Shown here piece after piece: positions 41,832 to 53,089 of a stretch of DNA of 64,000 nucleotides. Location of the stretch: positions 50,464-114,463 of the forward strand of contig NZ_JAAOMP010000153.1 in the NCBI RefSeq assembly GCF_018853815.1, read 5' to 3'. The position numbers and the translations under genes were made by a program. Each line of letters starts with the position of its first letter. The first letter of the stretch is position 1. A model generated the notes under the pieces. The model worked only from the letters and a program-made list of their open reading frames with translations. It was not told where the DNA came from and ran no database searches. Source of the stretch: Acidithiobacillus sulfurivorans (lineage in GTDB: Bacteria > Pseudomonadota > Gammaproteobacteria > Acidithiobacillales > Acidithiobacillaceae).

Positions 41832-44429
41832 TCAGTGCAGCCGACGCGGGGTGAAGGTGAAATTATCGCCTTCAAGCATCACTTCAATGATTTCACCCGG
41901 ACTGAAATCCCCGCGCAGTAAACGCTGGGCAAGAGGGTTTTCGATTTCCCGCTGAATGACTCGCTTCAGGGGACGGGCTCCGTAAACCGGGTCATAACCC
42001 ACTTCGGCAAGACGATCTAACGCCCCCTCACTTAACAACAAATCCATATCCCGCTCTTTCAGGCGGGCTCGCAAAGCGTCCATCTGGAGACTGGTAATTT
42101 CCCGAAGTTGCACAGCCGTCAGTGGATGGAAAATGACCATCTCATCAATACGATTTAGGAATTCCGGACGAAAATGATCCTGAACCACATCCATTACGGC
42201 GACCCGCATGGCGTCATAATTGCCGCTTCGACTGAATTCCTGAATCCGGTCCGAACCAAGATTGGAAGTCATGACAATGACCGTATTCCGAAAATCCACC
42301 GTGCGACCCTGCCCATCCGTCAAGCGACCATCATCGAGCACCTGCAAAAGGACATTGAACACATCGGCATGGGCTTTTTCCACTTCATCGAGCAGAACTA
42401 CCGAGTAGGGTTTACGTCGCACCGCTTCGGTCAAATAGCCGCCTTCTTCATAGCCGACATATCCGGGCGGGGCACCAATTAATCGCGCTACCGAGTGCTT
42501 CTCCATAAATTCACTCATATCAATACGGACCAGCAGATCTTCACTGTCGAACAGAAATTCTGCCAATGCCTTGGTCAATTCGGTCTTGCCCACCCCGGTA
42601 GGCCCGAGAAACAAAAATGAACCGTTGGGACGGCGTGGATCAGAAAGCCCTGCACGGGAACGGCGAATGGCATTGGCAACTGCAGCCACTGCCTCACTTT
42701 GTCCCACTACCCGCGCCTGCAGGCGTTCTTCCATTTTCAACAGCTTTTCTTTTTCACCTTCGAGCATTTTCGAAACGGGAATACCTGTCCAGCGGGCCAC
42801 GACCTCAGCTATTTCTTCTTCGCCGACTTCAGTGCGGAGCAGCGTCAGCTTTTTTTGCTTTGCGCCTTCGCCTTGAGTTTCAGCCGCTTTGATCTGGGCT
42901 TCGAGGGCAGGAATGACGCTATATTGTAATTCTGCCATGCGCTCCAGATCATTGGCGCGGCGCGCTGTATCCAGATCCACACGTTTGCGGTCCAGTTCTT
43001 TCTGAATTTGCGAAGTGCCTTCGATAGTCAGTTTTTCACCTTTCCAGACTTCTTCCAGGTCCTGATATTTTTTATCCAGCTCCTTGATTTGCGTCTGTAA
43101 AATATCCAGACGCTTCAAGCTTGCTTCATCTTTTTCCTTTTCCAGCGCGACCCGCTCAATATTCAACTGAATGATACGTCGTTCCAGTTCATCCAGTTCC
43201 TGAGGTTTGGAATCAATTTCCATTTTGATGCGCGATGCTGCTTCATCCATCAGGTCAATGGCTTTATCGGGAAGGTTTCGATCTGGAATATAACGATGCG
43301 ATAACTGGGCAGCCGCCACCAACGCCGGATCGGTAATGCGTACCCCATGATGTGCCTCATAACGCTCCTTGAGACCCCGCAAAATGGCAATACTGTCTTC
43401 GACACTGGGTTCATCGACCAGTACCCGCTGAAAACGGCGTTCCAGCGCCGCATCTTTTTCAATGTATTTGCGATATTCATCCAGAGTAGTGGCGCCAATA
43501 CAGTGCAGTTCACCCCGCGCCAACGCCGGTTTGAGCATATTGCCCGCATCCATGGAACCTTCAGCCTTACCAGCCCCTACCAAGGTATGAATTTCATCAA
43601 TGAAAAGAATGATTTTCCCTTCACTTTTTTCAAGATCTGTTAAGAGAGCCTTAAGACGTTCTTCAAATTCACCCCGAAACTTGGCACCCGCAATCAAGGC
43701 CCCCAAATCCAGACCCAGCAGGCGCTTGTCGCGCAGGGATTCCGGCACTTCGCCATTGACTATACGCAAAGCCAGCCCCTCAACGATGGCCGTTTTGCCG
43801 ACGCCGGGTTCACCAATCAACACCGGATTATTTTTGCTGCGTCGCAACAATACCTGAATGGTGCGGCGAATTTCATCGTCGCGCCCAATGACCGGATCCA
43901 GCTTGCCCTGTCTGGCCCTTTCGGTGTAATCAGTGGTGTATTTTTCCAGCGCCTGACGCTGTTCTTCGGCATTGGCGTCGTTGATTTTTTCGCCGCCATG
44001 GAGATCATGAACGGCCTGCTCAAGATCCTTGCTGGTGGCCCCTGCAGCTTTCAGCAAGCGTCCGGCCTCGCCCTTGTCTTCCAGCAGGGCGAGCAGAAAA
44101 TGCTCGGTAGAAATAAAGCTGTCGCCGCGTTTCTGGCTGATTTTATCGGCCAGATTGAACATGTTGGTCAAGTCACGACTCACCTGCACTTCGCCTGGCT
44201 GACCATGCACCTTGGGCATGCCTTCCAGTGCGCGATTCAGCTGATTGCGCAGGGCATCAACCTGCACGCCAGCTTTGGCAAGAACCGGCCGGGCAATCCC
44301 CCCCTCCTGATCCAGAAAAGCGATCAAAAAATGGATGGGTTCAATTTGTTGATGATCCTGAGCGAGAGCAAGGCTTTGAGCATCCTGAAAAGCCTGTTGA
44401 AATTTAGTGGTCAATTTATCGGTGCGCAT
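41832..44429 (-). CDS. clpB: ATP-dependent disaggregase ClpB
   Basis: The 865-residue protein has the N-domain (about 1-145), NBD1 with GEPGVGKT (about 207-214) and a Walker B of [11 protein letters not shown], a middle coiled-coil domain (about 410-525) rich in Glu/Lys, and NBD2 with [10 protein letters not shown] and [11 protein letters not shown]. Length and order match ClpB; ClpA and ClpC lack this middle domain length. It resolves protein aggregates with DnaK. It is the last gene of the long minus-strand series. A sigma-32-like promoter was not clearly seen before the start at 44429. Confidence 0.97.
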   Translation of the reverse strand: MRTDKLTTKFQQAFQDAQSLALAQDHQQIEPIHFLIAFLDQEGGIARPVLAKAGVQVDALRNQLNRALEGMPKVHGQPGEVQVSRDLTNMFNLADKISQKRGDSFISTEHFLLALLEDKGEAGRLLKAAGATSKDLEQAVHDLHGGEKINDANAEEQRQALEKYTTDYTERARQGKLDPVIGRDDEIRRTIQVLLRRSKNNPVLIGEPGVGKTAIVEGLALRIVNGEVPESLRDKRLLGLDLGALIAGAKFRGEFEERLKALLTDLEKSEGKIILFIDEIHTLVGAGKAEGSMDAGNMLKPALARGELHCIGATTLDEYRKYIEKDAALERRFQRVLVDEPSVEDSIAILRGLKERYEAHHGVRITDPALVAAAQLSHRYIPDRNLPDKAIDLMDEAASRIKMEIDSKPQELDELERRIIQLNIERVALEKEKDEASLKRLDILQTQIKELDKKYQDLEEVWKGEKLTIEGTSQIQKELDRKRVDLDTARRANDLERMAELQYSVIPALEAQIKAAETQGEGAKQKKLTLLRTEVGEEEIAEVVARWTGIPVSKMLEGEKEKLLKMEERLQARVVGQSEAVAAVANAIRRSRAGLSDPRRPNGSFLFLGPTGVGKTELTKALAEFLFDSEDLLVRIDMSEFMEKHSVARLIGAPPGYVGYEEGGYLTEAVRRKPYSVVLLDEVEKAHADVFNVLLQVLDDGRLTDGQGRTVDFRNTVIVMTSNLGSDRIQEFSRSGNYDAMRVAVMDVVQDHFRPEFLNRIDEMVIFHPLTAVQLREITSLQMDALRARLKERDMDLLLSEGALDRLAEVGYDPVYGARPLKRVIQREIENPLAQRLLRGDFSPGEIIEVMLEGDNFTFTPRRLH

Positions 44430-44469
44430 GCTAAAGCTCCATGGAATAAACGTTGACCATCACATGGGA

Positions 44470-45636
44470 TCAGCTGGTCTTTTTTTCAAGGGCAGGTGAT
44501 CCCCGCAATCCTTTGATCAGAAAAACACTGGCCAGCAAGGCTACCAGACCGGCAGCAGCAAAAGTCAGCTGTCCACCCCAATGGGCCCAGGACCAGCCCG
44601 CAGCAAGGGCACCAATGCCGCCGCCCAGGCCATACACCATACTGGCATAAAGCGCCATGCCCCGGGCCCGCAAGGCTCCGGGAAAACGATCAGATACCCA
44701 GTGTACAGCGGCCAGATGAAAAGCTGCATAACTGGCTGCATGCAGGCTCTGGACAAGAACGATCCAGAGTAAACCCGGCCACCAGGCAATCACTCCCCAG
44801 CGCAGCGCGGTCAGAAAAAAGGAGGCCGTAAAAACCAGTGGCACACCAAAGCGACGGGTAAAACGATCTCCCCACCAGAAAAAGGCTACTTCGCAAAGCA
44901 CGGCAAAACCCCAAAGCATGCCAACACTACTACTGCTAAGCCCATGCGCCTCGGCATAAATCGAATAAAATGCATAATATACGCCGTGACTGGCCTGTTC
45001 GAGCAGGCCCGCCAACAAAAAAAACCAGAGCCCGGCATCCCGCAACACCGGACTCATGCGCGGGCGCAGCTGATGCGAAGGATGGGTATGGGTTGCGTAG
45101 GGCAAATGACGGCTTACCCACCAGGCAAGCACTAAAAACACCAGAATACCGGGTAAAAATGCGCGCATTCCCCAGTTGCTGATGAACACTCCCATTCCCA
45201 GGGATAGCACAATAAAGCCTAATGAACCCCACAAGCGGATGCGGCCATAAGAGGCCGAGCGGCGCTGCGTCCAGTCCATAGTGGCCGCATCCACCAATGG
45301 CAACGTTGCGGCCCAGAAAAAAGAAAATGCCAAGGTGATGAGCAGAATGACCAGGAAATGACCGGCGCTGAATTCCAGTGCCAGAAATCCGGCAGCGGTG
45401 AGCAAAGTCCCCAGCATCACAATCCGGCGGCTCCCCCAGAAGTGGGATAACCATCCCCAGAGATTGGGCGCCAGAACTTTACTGAATTGTACGGCAGCGG
45501 TGAGGATGCCAATAGCCATAGGGGTCTGACCCTGAGCATGCAACCAGGGTCCCCAGTAGGGCATAAACGCACCCAAGGCGCAGAAATAAACAAAATAGAA
45601 GGTGGCGAGCCAGCCCCCTTCCCGTTCAATGCCCAT
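44470..45636 (-). CDS. Major facilitator transporter (MFS_1-like, HcaT/LacY type)
   Basis: The 388-residue protein has 12 hydrophobic segments. The N-terminus FYFVYFCALGAFMPYWGPWLHAQGQTPMAIGIL and the middle SASYGRIRLWGSLGFIVLSL, GVYYAFYSIYAEAHGLSSSSVGMLWGFAVLCEVAFFW are characteristic of the 3-phenylpropionate/nucleoside transporter group. The substrate is not known. It is four bases from aroC and so belongs to the same operon. Start at ATG 45636. Confidence 0.8.
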   Translation of the reverse strand: MGIEREGGWLATFYFVYFCALGAFMPYWGPWLHAQGQTPMAIGILTAAVQFSKVLAPNLWGWLSHFWGSRRIVMLGTLLTAAGFLALEFSAGHFLVILLITLAFSFFWAATLPLVDAATMDWTQRRSASYGRIRLWGSLGFIVLSLGMGVFISNWGMRAFLPGILVFLVLAWWVSRHLPYATHTHPSHQLRPRMSPVLRDAGLWFFLLAGLLEQASHGVYYAFYSIYAEAHGLSSSSVGMLWGFAVLCEVAFFWWGDRFTRRFGVPLVFTASFFLTALRWGVIAWWPGLLWIVLVQSLHAASYAAFHLAAVHWVSDRFPGALRARGMALYASMVYGLGGGIGALAAGWSWAHWGGQLTFAAAGLVALLASVFLIKGLRGSPALEKKTS

Positions 45637-45639
45637 TAT

Positions 45640-46731
45640 TTATGCAGAAATAGGGGGAAGTGGAGACTGTACATCTCCATTCTGGGCGCGGTGGCGCATC
45701 CAGTGATCCATCAAAGTCAAAGCCAGCATGGCTTCAACAATGGGTACCGCACGAATACCCACACAGGGGTCATGGCGACCGGTGGTTATCACTTCCTGGG
45801 ACAGACCATGAATATCAATACTTTGACGGGGAATACGGATACTGGAGGTAGGTTTGATGGCAACCGAAAGCGTCAGATCCTGACCAGAAGATATTCCGCC
45901 CAACACCCCGCCGGCATGATTACTCAGAAAACCGTCCGGGGTCATCGCATCGCCGTGCTGACTGCCGCGCTGCTCGACTACGGCAAAACCATCTCCCATA
46001 GCTACGGCCTTCACCGCGTTAATACTCATCATGGCTTTGGCAATGTCTGCTTCCAGGCGATCAAAAACGGGTTCACCCAGTCCTGTCGGCATGCCCGTAA
46101 CCCGGGCATCGACCCGGGCACCGATGGAATCACCTTCTTTACGTAATGCATCCAGAAACTCTGCCATTTGTGCTGCGGCGCTGGCATCGGGACAAAAAAA
46201 GTCATTTTGAAAAATTTCAGCAGCATCAAACGACTGGACCTTTACAGTCCCCATCTGCGCCATCCAGGCAAGGATTTCCATGCCCAGCCGATCTTTGAGA
46301 AATTTACGAGCGACGGCACCCGCCGCAACTCGCGTCGCGGTTTCGCGAGCCGATGAGCGCCCCCCTCCCCGATAATCCCGTAATCCGTATTTTTGCAGAT
46401 ACGTATAATCTGCATGACCAGGACGGAACAGATCCTTGATTTTACTGTAATCCTGAGAGCGTTGGTCGGTATTGCGAATCAGCAGGCCGATGGGTGTTCC
46501 AGTGGTCACCCCTTCGAACACACCCGAAAGTATTTCTACCTGATCTTTTTCCTGGCGCTGGGTGGTGTGGCGTGACTGCCCCGGACGGCGCCGATCCAGA
46601 TCACCCTGTATATCTTCCGGTGCCAGGGGCATTCCCGGTGGACAGCCGTCAATAATACAGCCAATAGCCGGTCCATGACTTTCGCCAAAGGTGCTCACCC
46701 GGAAACACTCCCCAAAACTGCTGCCAGCCAT
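45640..46731 (-). CDS. aroC: Chorismate synthase
   Basis: The 363-residue protein has the signature regions [48 protein letters not shown] and [15 protein letters not shown]. The flavin-binding histidines and Arg clusters are present. It converts EPSP to chorismate, the last step of the shikimate pathway, with reduced FMN as cofactor. It sits between folE2 and an MFS transporter on the minus strand, with 3-bp gaps. Confidence 0.97.
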   Translation of the reverse strand: MAGSSFGECFRVSTFGESHGPAIGCIIDGCPPGMPLAPEDIQGDLDRRRPGQSRHTTQRQEKDQVEILSGVFEGVTTGTPIGLLIRNTDQRSQDYSKIKDLFRPGHADYTYLQKYGLRDYRGGGRSSARETATRVAAGAVARKFLKDRLGMEILAWMAQMGTVKVQSFDAAEIFQNDFFCPDASAAAQMAEFLDALRKEGDSIGARVDARVTGMPTGLGEPVFDRLEADIAKAMMSINAVKAVAMGDGFAVVEQRGSQHGDAMTPDGFLSNHAGGVLGGISSGQDLTLSVAIKPTSSIRIPRQSIDIHGLSQEVITTGRHDPCVGIRAVPIVEAMLALTLMDHWMRHRAQNGDVQSPLPPISA

Positions 46732-46734
46732 GAA

Positions 46735-47535
46735 TTATTTTTCCATTTCAATCATGGCGTAAGCCGAATGGTTATGAATGGATTCAAAGTTTTCCGATGA
46801 CACCGAAAACCAGCGCACACACGGATCTTCCTGCAGGCGCAGGGCTACATCCCGGACCATGTCTTCGACGAATTTGGGATGATCATAAGCATATTCCGTC
46901 ACATGCTTTTCATCGGGACGCTTCAGTAAACCATACAATTCACAGGAAGCTTCTGCCTCAATTAAATCAATAATATCCCGAATCCAGATAGTGTCCTGGC
47001 TGCGGACATGCACCCAAACATGAGCGCGCTGGTTGTGCGCCCCGTATTCTGAAATGCTTTTTGAACAGGGACAGAGGCTGGTTACCGGCACCATGACCCC
47101 CAAGGTTAACTGATAGCCTTTCGGGGTGATTTCGCCAATCAACTCCACCTCGTAATCCAGCATGCTTTTGACACCGGAAACGGGCGCCGCTTTTTGCACG
47201 AAAAACGGTAAGCGCATTTCGAGTCGTGCCGAATCGGCTTCGAGGCGTGTGCACATCTGCTCAACAATACCCCGAAAACCTTCGACACTGATGGGTGCTT
47301 CCTGGTTATTGAGTATTTCCATGAAGCGCGACATGTGCGTGCCCTTAAGATGAGCAGGCAGGCTGACATACATGTTACACAAGGCAACACTGGGTTGGAC
47401 CGCTGCACCTCTATCCACAATCTGCAGAGGGTGCCTGACGGCACGAATACCCACCTGCTGAATGGGAATGGCACGGGGATCTACCCGACCCTGCACATCT
47501 TCGAGAACTTCCGTAGCGCAATTCCTCACGCGCAC
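46735..47535 (-). CDS. folE2: GTP cyclohydrolase FolE2 (type IB)
   Basis: The 266-residue protein matches the FolE2 (YciA/MptA) family with [25 protein letters not shown], which includes the metal-binding Cys, and ITRFMEIL-like [11 protein letters not shown]. It makes dihydroneopterin triphosphate from GTP for folate and queuosine. FolE2 uses metals other than zinc and is often present where FolE is absent or zinc is scarce. The start is uncertain: GTG at 47535, or GTG at 47529, each preceded by a weak site. Confidence 0.9.
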   Translation of the reverse strand: MRVRNCATEVLEDVQGRVDPRAIPIQQVGIRAVRHPLQIVDRGAAVQPSVALCNMYVSLPAHLKGTHMSRFMEILNNQEAPISVEGFRGIVEQMCTRLEADSARLEMRLPFFVQKAAPVSGVKSMLDYEVELIGEITPKGYQLTLGVMVPVTSLCPCSKSISEYGAHNQRAHVWVHVRSQDTIWIRDIIDLIEAEASCELYGLLKRPDEKHVTEYAYDHPKFVEDMVRDVALRLQEDPCVRWFSVSSENFESIHNHSAYAMIEMEK

Positions 47536-47569
47536 CTCACTTTGAATAGTGGACCAATTTAGTCAGATA

Positions 47570-49444
47570 TTACGCGTGACCCGGCTTCCGGGCAAGGGAG
47601 TCCAGCAAAGCATGACCGGCTGCTGTGATTCCAGAAGCATCCAGCCCCAGCTCTGCAAGCCACTGGTTAGCATCTCCCTGCTCAATAAACTGATCGGGAA
47701 GCCCGAGAATGCGCATGGGAACAATTTGTCCCTGGTTCAGCAGATATTCCGCCACAGCAGAACCCGCGCCACCGGCAATTACCCCCTCCTCTACGGTCAG
47801 CAAAGCCTGATGGGTCTGAGCCAACTCCTGGAGCAACGCATGATCTAATGGTTTGACGAAGCGCATGTTAATAACCGTCGCATCTAAGGCTTCTCCAGCC
47901 TGCAAAGCTGCTGCAGCCCGTGTACCAAAAGCCAATATGGCCAGTTTTTTTCCGGAGCGGAGTACTTCAGCCTTGCCGAGTGCTACGGTACGCTCCAGGT
48001 TTTTATCCAGTTCCAGCCCTACGCCATTCCCACGAGGATAGCGAACCAACGCCGGACCGGGATAAGCAAACCCGGTATTGAGCATGTCGCGCAGTTCCTG
48101 TTCATCTTTGGGTGCCATGATCACCAGATTGGGAATGCAACGCGAATAGGCCATATCGAAGGCACCCTGATGGGTAGCCCCATCGGCGCCCACCAAACCG
48201 GCCCGATCAATGGCAAACAGTACGGGCAGATTCTGAATGGCGACATCATGCAACAATTGATCATAGGCGCGCTGCAAAAAGGTCGAATAAATGGCCACGA
48301 CCGGATGCATGCCATCACAGGCCATGCCTGCAGCAAAAGTCACTGCATGTTGTTCGGCAATGCCCACATCATAGTAGCGTTCGGGATAAAGCTGCTCAAA
48401 ACGTACCAGACCCGAACCTTCGCGCATGGCCGGGGTAATGGCGACCAAACTGGATTCTGTGGCCCCTTTGTCGCACAGCCAATCGCCAAAAATTTTGGTG
48501 TAACTGGGCGGTCCACCCGCCTTTTTGGCCATTTTCCCGTCACTCTGATTGAACGGGGTGACACCATGATAGCCGCAGGGATCTTCTTCGGCTGGTCCGT
48601 AGCCTTTGCCTTTTTTGGTCATCACATGCAAAAGACGCGGCCCTTTAATTTTTTTGAGGTTTTCCAGGGTAGGAATGAGGGCGTCCAGATCATGACCGTC
48701 GATAGGCCCGAAATAATTGAAGCCCATTTCCTCAAAAAGAGTTCCCGGAGTGACCAATCCCTTGACGCCTTCCTCAGCCTTTTTGGCCAGCTCGCGCAGT
48801 GGCGGGACCAGACTTAATGCCTGCCCGGCACTATCACGCACGGTATTGTACAAGCGCCCGGAAAGGATGCGGGTGAGATACTGGGAAACCGCACCGACGT
48901 TGGGAGAAATGGACATTTCATTATCATTCAGAACTACCAGCAGGTTGGCGTCCAGTACACCGCCATTATTGAGGGCTTCATAAGCCATTCCGGCGGTCAT
49001 GGCACCATCGCCAATAATTGCAACGACTTCCCGGTCATGTTTTTCCAGTTTTGCGGCAACCGCCATTCCCAGTCCGGCGCTGATTGAGGTGCTGGAATGA
49101 CCAGCCCCAAAACTGTCGTAAGGGCTTTCATCACGCTTGAGAAAACCGGAAAGCCCGTCTTTCATGCGCAGCTGGGTAAAGCGGGATCCTCGCCCAGTCA
49201 GAATTTTATGCGGATAGGCTTGATGACCTACGTCCCAGACCAAGCGATCATCGGGTGTGTTGAAAACCGTATGCAAGGCAACCGCCAGTTCCACCGTACC
49301 CAGACAGGACGATAAATGTCCTCCGGTCTGACTCACGGATTCCAAAAGAAATTGGCGCAACGCCTTGGCGACACCTTTTAACTCAGTGCGGGACATTCTC
49401 CGCAGCTCTTCGGGCATGGGAATGCCCTTCAACAAGTCCGTCAT
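47570..49444 (-). CDS. dxs: 1-Deoxy-D-xylulose-5-phosphate synthase
   Basis: The 624-residue protein has the thiamine-diphosphate site [16 protein letters not shown] with [12 protein letters not shown], the catalytic His in [13 protein letters not shown], and the C-terminal [15 protein letters not shown]. It condenses pyruvate and glyceraldehyde-3-phosphate, the first step of the MEP isoprenoid pathway. Its start overlaps the ispA stop by 4 bp. The pair xseB-ispA-dxs is a widespread operon. Confidence 0.97.
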   Translation of the reverse strand: MTDLLKGIPMPEELRRMSRTELKGVAKALRQFLLESVSQTGGHLSSCLGTVELAVALHTVFNTPDDRLVWDVGHQAYPHKILTGRGSRFTQLRMKDGLSGFLKRDESPYDSFGAGHSSTSISAGLGMAVAAKLEKHDREVVAIIGDGAMTAGMAYEALNNGGVLDANLLVVLNDNEMSISPNVGAVSQYLTRILSGRLYNTVRDSAGQALSLVPPLRELAKKAEEGVKGLVTPGTLFEEMGFNYFGPIDGHDLDALIPTLENLKKIKGPRLLHVMTKKGKGYGPAEEDPCGYHGVTPFNQSDGKMAKKAGGPPSYTKIFGDWLCDKGATESSLVAITPAMREGSGLVRFEQLYPERYYDVGIAEQHAVTFAAGMACDGMHPVVAIYSTFLQRAYDQLLHDVAIQNLPVLFAIDRAGLVGADGATHQGAFDMAYSRCIPNLVIMAPKDEQELRDMLNTGFAYPGPALVRYPRGNGVGLELDKNLERTVALGKAEVLRSGKKLAILAFGTRAAAALQAGEALDATVINMRFVKPLDHALLQELAQTHQALLTVEEGVIAGGAGSAVAEYLLNQGQIVPMRILGLPDQFIEQGDANQWLAELGLDASGITAAGHALLDSLARKPGHA

Positions 49445-50361
49445 TTATTCCGCTCTACAATAAGGCGCGCCAGTGCGCGCAGATGATCCGCCTCATGCTG
49501 CCAGGACTGCAAGGCAGCAAGAGCCTCTTCCAGAAGCCGTTGGGCGTAATTCTGGGCTTCTTTCAAGCCCAGCAAGGTCACAAAACTCGGTTTGTTACGA
49601 CTGCGATCTGCGCCCTGCAGGGCTTTACCGGTTTGTTGCAGATCACCGATTTCATCCAGAATGTCATCCTGAACCTGAAAGGCCAGCCCGACCCGATCCG
49701 CATATTGTAGCAGCATGCCGCCCTGCTCCGAATTTTCTACAACACCTGCCGCACAAAGAGCCAGCTGAATGGCGCAACGAATCAGCATTCCGGTTTTATG
49801 CAGGTGCATTTGCTCAAGGGCTGGCAAAGCCAGCTCATGGCCGACCGCCGCCAGATCAATGGCTTGCCCGCCGACCATACCCCGAGAACCGGCTGCCTGG
49901 GCCAGTGCCGCCAGCATACGGACTTGCCATTCAGGATCAACGCCCCAACCCGGCTCGGACAGGGCGATAAAAGCCTGGGCCTGCAAGCCATCACCTACCA
50001 AAATAGCGGTGGCTTCGTCGTAAGCTTTGTGACAGGTTGGTAACCCCCGCCGCAAATCATCATTATCCATGGCCGGGAGATCATCATGAACCAGCGAATA
50101 GGCATGAATCATTTCCAGGGCAGCAGCAGGGCGATCGAGTTTTTCTGGGGCAATGTCCAGACAAAGTCCGGTAGCATATACCAGCAGCGGCCGTATGCGC
50201 TTGCCGCCACCCAAGGTGCTGTAACGCATGGCGCCGTGCAAACGGGCTGGTAAAATATGTTCATTGGGCAGCAAACTTTGCAAAACAGCTTCTATGCGTT
50301 GCACAGCATGCTGACGAAATAAAGCAAAATTCTGAGTGGTCTCCAGGGCTTCCAGGGTCAT
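49441..50361 (-). CDS. ispA: Farnesyl diphosphate synthase
   Basis: The 306-residue protein has the first Asp-rich motif [14 protein letters not shown] and the second motif DDILD, with [10 protein letters not shown] and QAIDLAA, all typical of short-chain polyprenyl synthases. It makes geranyl and farnesyl diphosphates. It overlaps dxs and lies 3 bp after xseB, showing the usual xseB-ispA-dxs organisation. Confidence 0.96.
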   Translation of the reverse strand: MTLEALETTQNFALFRQHAVQRIEAVLQSLLPNEHILPARLHGAMRYSTLGGGKRIRPLLVYATGLCLDIAPEKLDRPAAALEMIHAYSLVHDDLPAMDNDDLRRGLPTCHKAYDEATAILVGDGLQAQAFIALSEPGWGVDPEWQVRMLAALAQAAGSRGMVGGQAIDLAAVGHELALPALEQMHLHKTGMLIRCAIQLALCAAGVVENSEQGGMLLQYADRVGLAFQVQDDILDEIGDLQQTGKALQGADRSRNKPSFVTLLGLKEAQNYAQRLLEEALAALQSWQHEADHLRALARLIVERNK

Positions 50362-50364
50362 TGA

Positions 50365-50601
50365 TTATTCATCCTGAGTCATTGGGGTGGCATTCTCTCC
50401 CAGCAGTATTTCCACGGTCTGGCGCGCCTGTAGTAGTTGTGATTCGGCGCGTTTGGCAAGATCCATACCCTGCTTGAACAGGGCTACCGAATCTTCAAGG
50501 CCCATCTGACCACCTTCCAGACGGCGGACCGTTGCTTCTAGGGCATCGAGGGTGCTGGCGAAGTCCGCAGGCGTGTCCGCAGAAGAGAGTTCGTTATTCA
50601 T
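50365..50601 (-). CDS. xseB: Exonuclease VII small subunit
   Basis: The 78-residue product contains FASTLDALEATVRRLEGGQMGLEDSVALFKQGMDLAKRAESQLLQARQTVEIL, the helical XseB motif that forms a coiled coil on XseA. ATG starts at 50601 and 50613 are both possible; the shorter has a GGA site. It opens the operon with ispA and dxs. Its partner xseA is at 53789 on the other strand. Confidence 0.92.
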   Translation of the reverse strand: MNNELSSADTPADFASTLDALEATVRRLEGGQMGLEDSVALFKQGMDLAKRAESQLLQARQTVEILLGENATPMTQDE

Positions 50602-50633
50602 GTCTTTTTCCATGTTTGCCAATTAAACACTAG

Positions 50634-50649
50634 GCCCCGTCCTCGGGGC
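50634..50649. other. Hairpin in the xseB/fsr divergent promoter region
   Basis: GCCCCG (50634-50639) and CGGGGC (50644-50649) form a perfect six-bp stem with a TCCT loop. It is flanked by AATTAAACACTA (50621-50632) and AATTGGACACTA (50687-50698), a direct repeat differing at two positions. No T-run follows, so a regulatory role is more likely than termination. Confidence 0.4.
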
Positions 50650-50738
50650 AAGCGCAAAAATTTAATTTCATACTGGACGGTCGGTTAATTGGACACTAAT
50701 ATTTCGTCTGTTCACCATTCCGAAAGGTTCTTCTCCCC

Positions 50739-51959
50739 ATGTCCATACAAAAGACAGCGCAGATAAACACCCTATCAAAGCAGGAAGGCACCCGCTTTGA
50801 CGTGCTTGGTGCCATCAGCGTGTCACATTTCCTCAATGATAGCATTCAATCGTTGATGTTGGCGGTATACCCATTATTCAAAAGTAATTTTGACTTGAGT
50901 TTTGCCCAGATCGGGTTGATTACCCTGGCTTACCAGCTGACGGCATCCATTATTCAACCCCTGGTCGGGCGTTATACGGATGGACATCCTCTGCCTTTTT
51001 CGTTGCCTATTGGAATGGTATCCACCTTTGCGGGTTTATTGTTACTCTCCATTGCACCCAATTATCTGATACTCCTGCTCGCTGCCGCACTGGTGGGTCT
51101 GGGTTCGTCGGTGTTTCACCCGGAATCCTCGCGGGTGGCGCGAATGGCTTCGGGTGGCCGGCATGGCCTCGCCCAGTCCATTTTTCAGGTGGGGGGTAAC
51201 GTTGGCACCGCCGTTGGTCCGCTGTTGGCGGCATTTATTGTCATGCCCAATGGTCAGCATAGTTTGTCCTGGTTTTCCCTGGCAGCCCTGTTGGCCATTG
51301 TGATCCTGACTTTTGTGGGACGTTGGTACCAGCATCAGCATCGTCTTCCGAAAAAACACCGTACCGAAGTGCGCGAAGCAGTACTTCCGGCAAAACTGGT
51401 CAAACGCAGCATTATCATTCTGGTCGCCCTGATGTTTTCCAAATTTCTTTATCTGACCAGTATCAGCAGCTATCTGATTTTTTATCTGATGCAGCGTTTC
51501 CATATTGCCACCCAGGAAGCCCAGTTGCATTTGTTTATTTTTCTGGCAGCGGTTGCCGCCGGAACATTGATGGGAGGACCCATTGGTGACCGCATTGGTC
51601 GCAAGAAGGTCATCTGGGTTTCCCTTTTGGGAATCGCGCCTTTTACCCTGGCCCTGCCCTACGTCGGCTTAACCATGAGTGCTCTATTAACGGTGGTCAT
51701 TGGTTTTCTGCTGGCTTCAGCCTTTCCGGCCATGGTGGTTTATGCCCAGGAGCTGGTCCCCGGTAAGGTTGGCACCATTTCCGGATTGTTTTTTGGCCTG
51801 GCTTTCGGTCTGGGTGGGGTGGGTGCCGCCGTTCTTGGTGAGCTCGCGGATGTCTGGAGTATTCAGGTGGTCTACCAGATTTGTGCGTTTCTGCCGCTGC
51901 TGGGCTTGCTTGCAGCATTTCTTCCGCATATTCCAGCACCGCGCAAAAGCGCGCATTAA
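50739..51959 (+). CDS. fsr: Fosmidomycin-resistance-type MFS efflux protein
   Basis: The 406-residue protein has 12 hydrophobic segments. Its opening ISVSHFLNDSIQSLMLAVYPLFKSNFDLSFAQIGLITLAYQLTASIIQPLVGRYTD, and SSVFHPESSRVARMASGGRHGLAQSIFQVGGNVGTAVGPL, are characteristic of Fsr. Fsr exports fosmidomycin, an inhibitor of the MEP pathway. It is divergent from the xseB-ispA-dxs operon, an MEP cluster, which fits a protective role. It lies 137 bp from xseB. Natural substrates are not known. Confidence 0.88.
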   Translation: MSIQKTAQINTLSKQEGTRFDVLGAISVSHFLNDSIQSLMLAVYPLFKSNFDLSFAQIGLITLAYQLTASIIQPLVGRYTDGHPLPFSLPIGMVSTFAGLLLLSIAPNYLILLLAAALVGLGSSVFHPESSRVARMASGGRHGLAQSIFQVGGNVGTAVGPLLAAFIVMPNGQHSLSWFSLAALLAIVILTFVGRWYQHQHRLPKKHRTEVREAVLPAKLVKRSIIILVALMFSKFLYLTSISSYLIFYLMQRFHIATQEAQLHLFIFLAAVAAGTLMGGPIGDRIGRKKVIWVSLLGIAPFTLALPYVGLTMSALLTVVIGFLLASAFPAMVVYAQELVPGKVGTISGLFFGLAFGLGGVGAAVLGELADVWSIQVVYQICAFLPLLGLLAAFLPHIPAPRKSAH

Positions 51960-52027
51960 CCGGCTTTACTCGTGGCGGTTGATAGGACAAGCTAAGCATT
52001 GCCGCCCGCCTTGCGCGGGCATATTTC

Positions 52028-52894
52028 ATGAGCGGCACTGCCGCGAGGTTAGGACGATTGGCCTTCGCTGAACAAAAGTTTTACTTTTTGATTCCTGATG
52101 AGAAACCCCATTGGAGTGAAAGCCTGGCTCCGTGGTTGGCTATTTCAGCCATTTTGGTGGCCCTCGCCCTGTTTTTGCTGATCCATGTCCAGAAGCCCAA
52201 ACTGCAGGCGATGCATAACCAGACTGAAGTCAATAAAACTTTTCATATCATGCCCTTGCCCAATAAAGCCGTGACACCCAGCCCGGTAAAACCGCAGGTG
52301 ATCCCTCATCCTCGACCGGTGGTGAAACCACACCCGGTGAAGCCGCAGCTGCGACCTGTACCAGTACCCCGACCGGTGCCACGCCCCGTACCGCACCCGG
52401 AATTTCATCCCCATGCTCTGCCGCAAAAACCGCAGCCAGCCGTTTCTCCTGCGCCATCAACCCTGCAAAGCATCCAGCCCGCAGGTCCACCCCATATCAA
52501 TTTGGGAAGGCTGCAGGAACAAATGGATCAGGCCGCGCGTGAAGCCACCTCCAGCCCATCTTTACCCAAATTCGAGAACCCCAAAGGACCGGTAGCCGAT
52601 TTTTACATTGCGGGCTGGATTCAGAAACTGGAACGTATTGGTGATCTCAATTATCCCGGCTCTATGGTGGGTCAGCTGAAAGTCAAAGTGGTGCTCAATC
52701 CCCAGGGAGGACTGGAACGCATCATCATGGTAGATCCTTCCGGTAACAAGGAACTTGATGCAGCAGCTGAGCGCATTATTCGACTGTCATTTCCCTATAT
52801 GCCTTTTTCCAAGCAACTGGCAGCCCAAACCCGGAAAATTGAAATTCCCCTGAATATGCATTTCATGGGTGTGCGGCGGGTCAATGCCTGGTGA
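52028..52894 (+). CDS. TonB-like energy transducer
   Basis: The 288-residue protein has a single membrane anchor near 37-57 (LAPWLAISAILVALALFLLIHV), a long Pro/Lys/His-rich periplasmic stretch (about 75-165) and a TonB C-terminal domain (about 200-280) with LNYPGSMVGQLKVKVVLNPQGGLERIIMVDPSGNKELDAAAERIIRLSFPYMPF in outline. It would couple the proton gradient to outer-membrane transport. No exbB or exbD is nearby, so it must use partners elsewhere. The start at 52028 is an ATG; a short spacer separates it from fsr. Confidence 0.82.
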   Translation: MSGTAARLGRLAFAEQKFYFLIPDEKPHWSESLAPWLAISAILVALALFLLIHVQKPKLQAMHNQTEVNKTFHIMPLPNKAVTPSPVKPQVIPHPRPVVKPHPVKPQLRPVPVPRPVPRPVPHPEFHPHALPQKPQPAVSPAPSTLQSIQPAGPPHINLGRLQEQMDQAAREATSSPSLPKFENPKGPVADFYIAGWIQKLERIGDLNYPGSMVGQLKVKVVLNPQGGLERIIMVDPSGNKELDAAAERIIRLSFPYMPFSKQLAAQTRKIEIPLNMHFMGVRRVNAW

Positions 52895-52915
52895 TTTACT
52901 CATGAGGAGAACACC

Positions 52916-53089
52916 TTGAAAAAACGTAAAACAGGTCCACTGTTATTCGCGCTGTTTCTGGTGCTGTGGGCCGCCGCCATGATCGCTCTTGTGGTGATCG
53001 GATTTACCAACATTCAACCGGCAGGTATTGGTACCGCAGCGACTGCTTCCAGTGCCTCATCTTCAGTCAAGGACGGCCATCATGGATAG
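52916..53089 (+). CDS. Small single-TM protein
   Basis: The 57-residue product starts with a TTG at 52916 that has a strong GAGGAG site. It has one hydrophobic helix (LLFALFLVLWAAAMIALVVIGF) followed by a Ser/Ala/Thr-rich tail. It is too short for many gene finders. It ends within the first codons of the next gene (8-bp overlap). Function unknown; co-transcription with tonB-like is likely. Confidence 0.6.
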   Translation: MKKRKTGPLLFALFLVLWAAAMIALVVIGFTNIQPAGIGTAATASSASSSVKDGHHG

